From Pseudomonadota bacterium (lineage in GTDB: Bacteria > Pseudomonadota > Gammaproteobacteria > Acidithiobacillales > Acidithiobacillaceae): DNA of 13,687 bases. The position numbers were made by a program, and so were the translations under genes. The notes under the pieces are model-generated. The model saw only the letters and a program-made list of their open reading frames with translations, ran no database searches and had not been told where the DNA came from. This document shows positions 1 to 6,538 of this stretch, piece after piece; position 1 is the stretch's first letter; every line of letters begins with the position of its first letter. The stretch covers positions 1 to 13,687 of the forward strand of contig JAKBXD010000037.1 of NCBI GenBank assembly GCA_021840785.1, written 5' to 3'.

Positions 1-1
1 G

Positions 2-1726
2 ATCGACGGCATTCCACCCATGCGGGAGATACCGGAACATGAGCGGCTGCCCAAGACCGCCGAACTGGATGCCATCGCGCAACAGATGGGCGTGGCTATC
101 CTGCATTCCGGCAGTGGCGCTTTTTATAGTCCCAGTCGGGACCGTATCCAGTTGCCGGACCGGAATACATTCGCTGATCAGCACGGCTACGACGCCACCA
201 AGGCGCACGAACTGTCTCACGCCACCGGCCATGAAAGCCGTCTGGATCGGGACAGCCTCCGGCAATACACGTCCATCAAAGGCCGCGCCGCCGAAGAGAT
301 GACTGCAGAGATCGGAGCCTATCTGCTATCCACCCGTCTGGGCGTGCCGTTCATGGGAAACAACCCAGACATGACTGACGCGCAGCACGCCGCGTATCTG
401 ACGACATGGGCCAGGGACCTCTCCCCGGACGAGCGCCGCGCCGCCATCGAGCAGGGCATCAAGGCCGCCGGTCACCTGGAAAAGCAACTGGGACTGGCGC
501 GGGAGAGTGGGTTGGTCACGGAATTGGAAAAACATGCGTCAGCGCAGTTTCGCGCAAAAGAGCGGGAAGTGGCGAGCCACGATATGGGAGCGACACCCGA
601 CGTCAAGGCCGCCATGCGGCAAAAACCGGAAAAAGTGTTATCGGGACCATCCGACAAAAACGTGGTTGCCATGGGCGACTTGATGGCCGGGGATTTCGTC
701 CGCGTATCCACAAGCGACGCAACTCGCCATACCAACGCCATTGTGCTGAAAGTTACGAAAGATGGCATTAGCGGCAAGATTATCCAGCCCGTGCGGGAGA
801 AGACCTGGATGCCGGAGCCGGTACGGGGTTCGCACCCTGCACAGGGTTCGCACCCGGCACGGGACAGCCATTGGATGTTCGCTGCCGGTGAGCTGAAAAC
901 AGAGCTGAAACCCGGCAGCGCATATATCTCCGCGCATGAGCCCAATGCCGTGCCGGGCATCGCCCGCCTGGATCCGCTGGCGAAAGCCGGTCTGGCGACG
1001 GACGGTGAAAAGCTGGCTTTGCACATGTCGCTCAATCGCTTCATGAAGGATCGTGGGGAAGCCGCCATCGCCAGGGCGAGCCAGGCGCTTCACAAAATCA
1101 CCCTCACCCATCGCACGGACCTGAAAGACCGCGTATGCCCGGTATCCATTCCGGGCAAACCGGGTCTGGAAATGAGGAATCACCCCCGGCAGGAAATATC
1201 CGGTGTGCTGAAGGATTTTTCCAAAAGCGAGTTCATTCTGGAAACGCCGGAATTTGGCGCAGTTCGAGTAGAAACCGGCAAGAACATGTTCATGGAGCGC
1301 GAAGAGGAATTACGGACAGCCGTTGGCAAGCCGGTGGATATCGCACTGGATAAAACCGGCAAGGAATTATCCCTTGCCGTGCATCAGGGCCTTGCAGGCG
1401 GCAGCCAGGGGGTGAGTGTCCTGTTCGATAAATTCGACACGCCCGCGATTCCGTTTGGCCTTATGCCCGCCGTAGATATGGGCAAAACCACTGAGAAGCC
1501 TATTACCGGCAAGCTGACATACGTTCACGACCGCAATGTCATTGAATTGCGGTCAGCCGGAAAACCTGTGTTGGTGTATGGCCCGGAGCCGGACAAGGCG
1601 CATCAGGCGGAAATACAGGATCTGATCGGCAAGCAAGTTCGCGTTTCGGCCGATAAGGATACGGGTCAACTTGCGGTGAAAGCGATACAGCCGACGCGGC
1701 AGCAGGATATCGGCCTTGAGCGTTAA
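2..1726 (+). CDS. ArdC-like zincin metallopeptidase-domain protein, 5' end missing
   Basis: The reading frame is open from base 2, and the residues before the first Met (IDGIPPM) resemble the stretch preceding the protease domain in ArdC-type proteins, so the true start lies upstream; the ATG at 20 is probably internal. Counting from that Met, HELSH at residues 63-67 is an HExxH zinc site, followed by a helix with AEEMTAEIGAYL that would supply the third ligand. This matches the zincin domain of ArdC/DUF1738 proteins, which are plasmid-encoded antirestriction or ssDNA-binding proteins transferred or expressed early in conjugation. The remaining ~400 residues are not a family I can name. They contain two similar beta-rich modules (about residues 391-453 and 494-555, each with a G-x-L start and a GK-x-V segment) and an in-frame GSHPAQ/GSHPAR repeat at 826-859. 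It ends 29 bp before the M48 gene. The zincin domain is clear; antirestriction function is inferred. Confidence 0.75.
   Translation: MDGIPPMREIPEHERLPKTAELDAIAQQMGVAILHSGSGAFYSPSRDRIQLPDRNTFADQHGYDATKAHELSHATGHESRLDRDSLRQYTSIKGRAAEEMTAEIGAYLLSTRLGVPFMGNNPDMTDAQHAAYLTTWARDLSPDERRAAIEQGIKAAGHLEKQLGLARESGLVTELEKHASAQFRAKEREVASHDMGATPDVKAAMRQKPEKVLSGPSDKNVVAMGDLMAGDFVRVSTSDATRHTNAIVLKVTKDGISGKIIQPVREKTWMPEPVRGSHPAQGSHPARDSHWMFAAGELKTELKPGSAYISAHEPNAVPGIARLDPLAKAGLATDGEKLALHMSLNRFMKDRGEAAIARASQALHKITLTHRTDLKDRVCPVSIPGKPGLEMRNHPRQEISGVLKDFSKSEFILETPEFGAVRVETGKNMFMEREEELRTAVGKPVDIALDKTGKELSLAVHQGLAGGSQGVSVLFDKFDTPAIPFGLMPAVDMGKTTEKPITGKLTYVHDRNVIELRSAGKPVLVYGPEPDKAHQAEIQDLIGKQVRVSADKDTGQLAVKAIQPTRQQDIGLER
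826..859 (-). repeat. Two inverted copies of the 16-bp dispersed repeat inside the ArdC-like gene
   Basis: GGGTTCGCACCCTGCA (826-841) and GGGTTCGCACCCGGCA (844-859) are 15/16 identical and start 18 bases apart, which is exactly six codons and yields GSHPAQ-GSHPAR. Read on the minus strand they become TGCAGGGTGCGAACCC, matching the dispersed repeat seen between genes at 2458-2474 and 5754-5785 with one extra base. Confidence 0.7.
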
Positions 1727-1755
1727 TCATCGACACGAGATAAAAGGAGGTTTTC

Positions 1756-2370
1756 ATGGAACAAGGCATGCGGAACGCCTCTCGCAGGGCGCAACCCCCG
1801 CAAGAATGGCTCGACACCACGACGTCCATCGCCGATCAACTGAACATCCGCATTCCCTCAGTAACTATGGCTCCTGCCTGGTTCATGGGGCCTAACGCCG
1901 GCATGACGCTGCCCAACGGTCGCGTCCTGGTCAACCCGAAGGCACTGAAATTGCCGGATGATGCCCGCCGTTATGTGATGGCCCATGAGATCGGGCATGT
2001 CACGCGCTGGCATGGCAAGGCGGCCTTTCTGGCTTTTGCCGCGCTGGTACTGCTATACGCCGTAAATCCGGCGCTCTGCGGGCTGATTGGCTGGACTTAC
2101 ATTTTTGCCGTCCTGGTGCCCTACGGTCTGGGCGACCGTGCCGAGTTTCATGCGGACGCCACCGCCGCCGATGTCATGGGTTCGCCTTACACGGTGATCC
2201 GGGCGCAGCGGGAGGTGATGCGCGTCATGGGGACCAGTATCACCCCTCAACGAAAGCGCCGCTGGAAGCGGTTGCGGGCGCTGGCCCAGGCGCAGACGGA
2301 GTGCGAACAGCGTTCCATGTCACACAGGCAAGGATCTGAATCAGGTGGTGATGGGGTGGCGGGAGAATGA
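1756..2370 (+). CDS. Membrane-bound M48-family (HtpX-like) zinc metallopeptidase
   Basis: 204 residues, starting at an ATG six bases after a strong AAGGAGG (1744-1750). HEIGH at residues 77-81 is the HExxH zinc and catalytic motif. It is followed by a hydrophobic stretch (about 88-122, one or two membrane helices) and then RAEFHADATAAD at 128-139, where E130 fits the third zinc ligand and the ExxxD pattern of M48 peptidases. This order is that of HtpX-like proteases, which degrade or process membrane proteins. The protein is shorter than HtpX (about 290 residues) and lacks HtpX's N-terminal helix pair. The N-terminal RRAQPPQ segment is encoded by a copy of the dispersed repeat (1782-1797). 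It lies 29 bp behind the ArdC-like gene and is probably cotranscribed with it. Substrate unknown; trimming of envelope or transfer-channel proteins is a guess. The last ~25 residues are Ser/Gly-rich and look unstructured. Confidence 0.8.
   Translation: MEQGMRNASRRAQPPQEWLDTTTSIADQLNIRIPSVTMAPAWFMGPNAGMTLPNGRVLVNPKALKLPDDARRYVMAHEIGHVTRWHGKAAFLAFAALVLLYAVNPALCGLIGWTYIFAVLVPYGLGDRAEFHADATAADVMGSPYTVIRAQREVMRVMGTSITPQRKRRWKRLRALAQAQTECEQRSMSHRQGSESGGDGVAGE
1782..1797 (+). repeat. Dispersed 16-bp repeat copy within the M48 gene start
   Basis: TCGCAGGGCGCAACCC differs at one base from the tandem copies at 5754-5785. It is read in frame as part of codons 10-14 (residues RRAQP) of the M48 peptidase, in a segment before the conserved protease core. 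Confidence 0.65.
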
Positions 2371-2384
2371 AGACGCCACCGGCT

Positions 2385-2418
2385 TTGCAGGGTGCAATCC
2401 CTTGCAGCGCGCAAACCC
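2385..2418 (+). repeat. Tandem pair of the dispersed repeat
   Basis: TTGCAGGGTGCAATCCC (2385-2401) is followed without a gap by TTGCAGCGCGCAAACCC (2402-2418): two 17-base units, 13/17 identical, just after the M48 stop codon. The unit contains the inverted halves TTGC and GCAA. Confidence 0.7.
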
Positions 2419-2457
2419 TTTTCTTTTCCAATCATCCCTTACCACACGCATCAGGCC

Positions 2458-2474
2458 CCTGCAGGGTGCAACCC
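2458..2474 (+). repeat. Single copy of the dispersed repeat before the LPD7 gene
   Basis: CCTGCAGGGTGCAACCC lies just upstream of the leader motif at 2478-2504, between the M48 and LPD7 genes. It matches the core GCAGGGYGCAACCC of the family exactly. Confidence 0.7.
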
Positions 2475-2477
2475 ATC

Positions 2478-2504
2478 GCGATCAGGTTCCGGCCTGCCGT
2501 ACAG
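2478..2504 (+). promoter_or_regulatory. Shared leader motif, copy A (upstream of the LPD7 gene)
   Basis: From ATCAGG at 2481 to ACAG at 2504 this is identical at 20 of 24 positions to copy B upstream of traG (6479-6502). ATCAGG lies 74 bases before the ATG at 2555. No conventional -35/-10 pair is evident, so it could be an operator, an unusual promoter or a leader RNA element. Confidence 0.5.
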
Positions 2505-2554
2505 ACCATGAGTAGAACTTTCACCGTATCGATTGATTGAAAAGGAGCACCACC

Positions 2555-4411
2555 ATGAGCGAATCGAACACCACCCGCGAATCCCTGCTGGCCGAATTCA
2601 AGGCTGCCCGCGAGTCCGCCATTGCCAGGTCCCAGGTCGATGTGGGACAGATCGCCGAGCGCCACCGCGCCGAGCGTGCCGACGCCCTGAAAGCTTTTGC
2701 CGAAAAGCGCGAGTCGATAGTTGACGGCCTCAAGAAGAACGGCATCCCGGAAGCCGCGTATCCGTCCGTTCTTGCCATTGAGCAGGCCAAGCACATGGAA
2801 CCGGTGGTAGCGCGGCAGGTAGAGGAACAGAACGCCTCCCTGGCCGTCGAGGGCGTACCCACCTGGGACGGATTCTTGACGGAAAGGTCGAAGACGGCCA
2901 ATACCCAGGAATCCGCATTGGCGGATGAACTGCTGGCCGAACTGGATGCCCGCAAAGCCCATGGCGAAAACGTCACCAAAGAAAACGGCATTGAGGGCGA
3001 CCCGCTGGACCCCGGCAAATTGAAGGCGTCGATGTTCGACGGCATCAAGTACGAGTACGACAAGGAGGCCGACTCGGTGCATTACCGCCGTGAGTCAGAC
3101 GGCACGGAACTCTTCGAGGATAAGGGCTCCCGCATCGAAATGAAGGAAACCAGCGCGCAGACCATTCAGACGGCCCTGCTGCTGGCGCAGGAGCGCTTCA
3201 AAAAAGGCACGCCGCTGACCATCACCGGCGACGAGGAGTTCAAGAAGGAGGCCGCCCGCATCGCCGGGAAGCTGGGCATCCCCATCAAGAACAAGGATTT
3301 GCTGGAAGTCTGGCAACAGTCCCGCGACAAGGCGGCCATGGGCATCAGCGACGAGGAACCGGACATCGCCCCGCGCAACGGCTTCTCCGGCGAAGAAGCC
3401 AAACAGGACCTGCGCAGAAATGGCCCCGCGCCAGAGCAGTCCGCGCCCGATGTTGCGGGCGAAGGGGTTGCACCCAGCACGGGGAAAAGGGGAAAAGCAC
3501 GTACCGCCTCTTCCCGCGAACCGGCCACCGGCAAGGATGCCATCTTCAAATTGCTGGATCACGGCAATGCCCCTTACCAGTTCAAGGAGGGTGAAACCAA
3601 GTCCTACTTCGTGAAGACGCAGGACAATGCGGGCAAGGAACATGTCGTCTGGGGTGTGGATCTGCAGCGCGCCATGGAAGACTCCGGCGCCACCAAAGGC
3701 GACCTGGTGACAATCAAGAATCAGGGCAAAGAGGAGGTCGTGGTCAAAGTGGTGGATGAAGATGGACAGGCGCAATGGAAGCCCGCCCATCGCAACCGCT
3801 TCGACGTCAAGGTGGCCGACATGCCGCTCAAGGCCGCGCCGCACCTGGCGGAACCTGCAGGCAAAGCCGGGTACGCGCACGACGCCGCCACCGGTCGCGT
3901 GACCGTCCCGGCGGAGGATTATCTCGCCGCCAAGGCGGACCTCTCGGTGCTGCCCGCGTCCGGGCACTACGCCCTGCACCAGGCCGGCCAGATTCCGTTC
4001 ACGGATCTCCAACCTACCGAAAAACATGCCCTGGTATCCACCGGGCTGGCGGACGAAAACGGACTGAACCGCCGTGGCATCGCGGCGGCGCTGACTTCCG
4101 ACCGTCTGCTGGAGATTCGCCGCGCGCAGGCTCCGGAAAATCTCAAGGGCGCCGCCGTTCAGCCGGGATATGAAAAGGCTGCGGCACTTTCTGAGCGTGA
4201 ACCGGCGCAGGAACAGACGCGGGCCTTGGCCCAGGAAGTCGCCAAGGAGCAGGACCAGAAGCGCATTCTGGTTCGCAATGAGGACCAGCAGGCGCAGGAG
4301 AAGAAGGCCGAAGTCGGGGAGCGCAAGGCGGCCAAAAGAGAGCGGAAGATCGAGCGTCCCGAACACCGCCGTCAGCCGCAAATCGACAAGGGGCAGGAGT
4401 TGTCCCGGTAA
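2555..4411 (+). CDS. LPD7-domain polyvalent conjugation protein, relaxase-tail-like
   Basis: 618 residues from the ATG at 2555, which has AAAAGGAG at 2540-2547; an in-frame TTG at 2537 is less likely because it precedes that site. In order: a charged, probably coiled-coil region (1-130) like the middle of IncP-type TraI relaxases; an LPD7-like domain (about 160-255) with FDGIKYEYDKEADSVHYRR and TPLTITGDEEFKKEAARIAG; a Pro/Ala-rich linker (about 265-325); a beta-rich module (about 328-419) with SYFVKTQD and VVWGVDL as found in relaxase and TraC-like C-termini; a further module (440-522); and a Lys/Glu/Gln-rich helical tail (525-618). LPD7 domains occur in large proteins of conjugative elements and phages. 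No relaxase catalytic Tyr/His motifs are present, so this is a stand-alone accessory or the detached tail of a relaxase. Exact role unknown. It has its own leader motif and a terminator 28 bp after the stop, so it is probably a single-gene unit. Confidence 0.7.
   Translation: MSESNTTRESLLAEFKAARESAIARSQVDVGQIAERHRAERADALKAFAEKRESIVDGLKKNGIPEAAYPSVLAIEQAKHMEPVVARQVEEQNASLAVEGVPTWDGFLTERSKTANTQESALADELLAELDARKAHGENVTKENGIEGDPLDPGKLKASMFDGIKYEYDKEADSVHYRRESDGTELFEDKGSRIEMKETSAQTIQTALLLAQERFKKGTPLTITGDEEFKKEAARIAGKLGIPIKNKDLLEVWQQSRDKAAMGISDEEPDIAPRNGFSGEEAKQDLRRNGPAPEQSAPDVAGEGVAPSTGKRGKARTASSREPATGKDAIFKLLDHGNAPYQFKEGETKSYFVKTQDNAGKEHVVWGVDLQRAMEDSGATKGDLVTIKNQGKEEVVVKVVDEDGQAQWKPAHRNRFDVKVADMPLKAAPHLAEPAGKAGYAHDAATGRVTVPAEDYLAAKADLSVLPASGHYALHQAGQIPFTDLQPTEKHALVSTGLADENGLNRRGIAAALTSDRLLEIRRAQAPENLKGAAVQPGYEKAAALSEREPAQEQTRALAQEVAKEQDQKRILVRNEDQQAQEKKAEVGERKAAKRERKIERPEHRRQPQIDKGQELSR
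3464..3479 (-). repeat. Inverted copy of the dispersed repeat in the LPD7 gene linker
   Basis: GGGGTTGCACCCAGCA on the plus strand is TGCTGGGTGCAACCCC on the minus strand, close to TGCAGGGTGCAACCC. It encodes part of GEGVAPST in the flexible linker between two domains, a place that would tolerate an insertion. Confidence 0.55.
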
Positions 4412-4439
4412 CGGTGGCTTTCATCATGCCGTATCACGC

Positions 4440-4466
4440 AGCCCCGGCCAGGAACCGGGGCTTTTT
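4440..4466 (+). terminator. Rho-independent terminator after the LPD7 gene
   Basis: AGCCCCGG (4440-4447) pairs perfectly with CCGGGGCT (4455-4462) around a seven-base loop, and a run of five T follows (4462-4466). It sits 28 bp after the stop codon. Confidence 0.9.
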
Positions 4467-4542
4467 ATCGACCGCAAAAAAACGCTCGGTTGGTTCATAG
4501 GGCATAGGGCAATGAGGCCACACTTTGCAAAAGGAAAAAACC

Positions 4543-5079
4543 ATGAATGCACTGATCTATCTTCAAACCGCTTTTCAGTATTGGGCATCCGACAAAATGG
4601 ATTGGCTTGGGGCTGGATCTCCTGCAATTTTGAGCCTGCTGTGCCTGATCTGGATCGTTTATCGCAAGGAGGCCATGGACAGGCGCTACCTGCTGCTCCT
4701 GCCGATCATTTCAGCATCAGGGTACCTGTTCGGATCGTTCGAAGGCTATGATTTTCATGTATTCAGCCTCCTGGCTTTGATCTGGATGGGGCTTGCGATT
4801 GCACGAAAAATTCCCGCGTTGCAGGTTCTTCCCCTGACTTTCGTATCGGTGTTGGTTCCCGATCTCTATGCGGCCGGGTATCAATTGTTTTGGCATCCCC
4901 AGGCATTCAATGGCATTGGCGGCGGCGGTCTGCTGGACGGGGATTTTCTGGCTCCAGTGGGGTTTCAGTTAAGTGTTTTCCCATTGAGATACATTGTGGA
5001 TCGGAACCCCGGAGCATGCACCCGGATTTTGAATGCCGTCTGGAAACCGAACCGCGATCAGGCCGCCAGGCACCCATAA
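4543..5079 (+). CDS. Hypothetical inner-membrane protein, about four helices
   Basis: 178 residues from the ATG at 4543, preceded by AAAAGGA at 4529-4535; an in-frame TTG at 4525 is rejected because it precedes the ribosome-binding site. Hydrophobic segments at about residues 26-40, 48-64, 72-87 and 92-117 suggest four membrane helices. A Gly-rich stretch NGIGGGGLLDGDF (123-135) and a basic C-terminal tail follow. I do not recognise the family. It lies between the terminator at 4440-4466 and the beta-barrel gene, whose start codon is 43 bp downstream. These two genes may form a cargo pair, since neither resembles a transfer gene. No clear promoter was seen in 4467-4542. Confidence 0.65.
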   Translation: MNALIYLQTAFQYWASDKMDWLGAGSPAILSLLCLIWIVYRKEAMDRRYLLLLPIISASGYLFGSFEGYDFHVFSLLALIWMGLAIARKIPALQVLPLTFVSVLVPDLYAAGYQLFWHPQAFNGIGGGGLLDGDFLAPVGFQLSVFPLRYIVDRNPGACTRILNAVWKPNRDQAARHP

Positions 5080-5122
5080 AGGGGTAGGCAATATCGCCTG
5101 CTCTTTATTCAGGACGTGTACC

Positions 5123-5745
5123 ATGAGCAAGAAAAGCATCTTGGCTTTCACGCTGGCCGCAGCCGCACTCTCTCTGCCCGGACTGGCGGATGCTGCGCGT
5201 TATTCCGCAGCCGTTGGATTCGACAGTTATTCCGCGCACATCGGCAGCATGAACTCCAGCCTCCCCGTCGGCTATCTGCATGCGCGGGAGCGTTTCGGAA
5301 ATCTGGACTTCGGCCAGCGTTTCTTCGGCGGCTCCAGCGGTTCCATCCATGGTGACCTGCTGGCCGGCAGCCTGCACGCCGGTTGCCTGATCCACCCGGA
5401 GCCGCACCTGACGGTCATGCCATATCTGGGCGCGGGGTATATCCATATCGCCCCCGCCGGTCAACACATCAACACGGCGTATGCCGATGCCGGCATTCGT
5501 GTGAACGACCAGGTTTTCAGGAAGATCGGCATCTATGGAAAGGGCGGATTCGGACGGAATTTCGGCACGGCCATTTCCGGCATTCCCACCGATGGCGGAT
5601 TGTTCTACACCGCCGCCGTTGGGGTTGACGCCAGGGTTGGCCCGGCGACTTCACCATGGGTTACCAGTACCAGTCCATGCCTTTCGGCCATGGATTAAAT
5701 CTTGGCACTGATCAGTACCGCGTCGGTTACCGGTTGCCGTTCTAG
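5123..5745 (+). pseudogene. Outer-membrane beta-barrel protein with a -1 frameshift near its 3' end
   Basis: The ATG at 5123 opens a clear signal peptide: basic MSKK, a hydrophobic core, then GLADA with likely cleavage before ARYSAAVG. The body alternates polar and hydrophobic residues with many Gly and aromatics (for example MPYLGAGYIHIAP and IGIYGKGGFGRNF), as in small outer-membrane barrels. The annotated frame stops at 5698 with an uncharacteristic tail. At about 5639-5646 a shift into the next frame (codon GGC at 5644) gives GDFTMGYQYQSMPFGHGLN and ends in YRVGYRLPF before the stop at 5743-5745. A terminal Phe after a strand of alternating aromatics is the typical beta-barrel assembly signal, so the original gene very likely spanned 5123-5745, about 207 residues. 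A sequencing error would give the same picture; no classical slippery heptamer is visible. Function unknown. Confidence 0.75.
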
Positions 5746-5753
5746 CCCGTCCC

Positions 5754-5785
5754 TTGCAGGGCGCAACCCTTGCAGGGCGCAACCC
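5754..5785 (+). repeat. Perfect tandem pair of the dispersed 16-bp repeat
   Basis: TTGCAGGGCGCAACCC occurs twice, identical and without a gap (5754-5769 and 5770-5785), starting nine bases after the restored stop codon of the beta-barrel gene. It is the clearest example of the family. Confidence 0.85.
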
Positions 5786-5788
5786 AGC

Positions 5789-5830
5789 GCCGGAGGGGCC
5801 AAACAAGAGAAAGGGCTCTCCGGCTTCATT
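5789..5830 (+). terminator. Possible terminator hairpin after the beta-barrel gene
   Basis: GCCGGAG (5789-5795) pairs perfectly with CTCCGGC (5818-5824) around a 22-base, A-rich loop that can pair a little further. The sequence TTCATTTCATT follows, which is T-rich but interrupted, so termination would be weak or the hairpin may have another role. Confidence 0.4.
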
Positions 5831-5857
5831 TCATTCAAATCCGAGAGGTGCATTTTT

Positions 5858-6457
5858 ATGAACGTCAGCATATTGACACAGGTGGATGTGGAGGAATTGC
5901 GGGCAACGGTATTTCACGGACTGATCGTCCCCGCCGAGTGCGGGGCACTTATCGAGATCGCCCGCGCCTGCGAAGCGAGGGCGTCCGTCTGCGACAACGA
6001 TACAGGGGCGATCTGCAGTGTACAACCCGCCGTGCGCAACAACACCATGTCCTGGGTGGATAATGCTCACCCCCTGGTATGGTCGCTGAATCAGCGGATC
6101 GCCGCCCTGACCGGAATACCGCTGGAGAACCAGGAGCCCTTGCAAGTGCTTCACTACCGGCCCGGCGAGGAATATGTCCCGCACCACGACGCTTTCACGC
6201 CGGGGAATCGGCAACTGGAACACAGCGGCAACCGGATCGCCACCGTGATTTTGTATCTGAACTCCGTGCCGGCGGGTGGCGGCACCTATTTCCCCGAGAT
6301 GGATATGCGGGTCTTCCCGCATGCCGGGCTTGGGCTGTTTTTCCGCAGCGTGAAAGACGGACAGGTGTTGCAAAAGTCACTGCACGCGGGCGAACCGGTC
6401 CTGCAAGGTGAAAAATGGATTGCCACCAAGTGGATACGGGAGCGGGCATACGTTTAA
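5858..6457 (+). CDS. Prolyl 4-hydroxylase-like 2-oxoglutarate/Fe(II) dioxygenase
   Basis: 199 residues from the ATG at 5858, with GAGAGGTG (5843-5850) upstream. The P4H-type signature is complete: YVPHHD at 106-111 supplies the iron ligands H109 and D111; ILYLN and GGGTYFPE (131-146) form the core strands; H176 in LHAGEPV is the distal iron ligand; and K186 in GEKWIATKW should bind the 2-oxoglutarate carboxylate. Such enzymes hydroxylate proline or other residues in proteins, using O2 and 2-oxoglutarate. No signal peptide is seen, so it acts in the cytoplasm. It sits alone between the barrel gene and traG, 81 bp before the latter. The substrate is unknown; a transfer-apparatus protein or a host regulator would be a guess. 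All catalytic residues are present, so it looks active. Confidence 0.88.
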   Translation: MNVSILTQVDVEELRATVFHGLIVPAECGALIEIARACEARASVCDNDTGAICSVQPAVRNNTMSWVDNAHPLVWSLNQRIAALTGIPLENQEPLQVLHYRPGEEYVPHHDAFTPGNRQLEHSGNRIATVILYLNSVPAGGGTYFPEMDMRVFPHAGLGLFFRSVKDGQVLQKSLHAGEPVLQGEKWIATKWIRERAYV

Positions 6458-6475
6458 CCCGGAACGTGATTTAAC

Positions 6476-6502
6476 CGCATCAGGGTGCGGCCAGCCCTAC
6501 AG
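6476..6502 (+). promoter_or_regulatory. Shared leader motif, copy B (upstream of traG)
   Basis: ATCAGG at 6479 through ACAG at 6502, 20/24 identical to copy A without gaps. ATCAGG lies 60 bases before the traG ATG. This copy lacks the C-rich tract that precedes copies C, D and E. Confidence 0.5.
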
Positions 6503-6538
6503 AGTGGGTAAACCACCGTCCCTGCAAGGAGTGCCGTC

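Noticed and set aside
97..104. TATCCTGC, resembling the RP4-type nick-site consensus (similar matches near 7107 and 12193)
   Set aside because: All lie inside coding sequence without the flanking inverted repeat of an origin of transfer, and a seven-base match is expected by chance.
2537..2554. TTG start for the LPD7 gene (and TTG at 4525 for the membrane protein)
   Set aside because: In both cases the TTG precedes or overlaps the Shine-Dalgarno sequence that serves the downstream ATG.
2432..3082. 216-codon minus-strand open frame spanning the gap before the LPD7 gene
   Set aside because: Mostly antisense to the LPD7 gene, with no recognisable domain and no convincing ribosome-binding site.
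3095..4381. 428-codon open frame on the minus strand
   Set aside because: It lies entirely opposite the LPD7 gene. Its product is a Leu/Arg/Gly-rich sequence without domain features, as expected opposite a GC-rich gene.
5640..5650. Programmed -1 frameshifting in the barrel gene
   Set aside because: No slippery X XXY YYZ heptamer is visible; a mutation or sequencing error is simpler.
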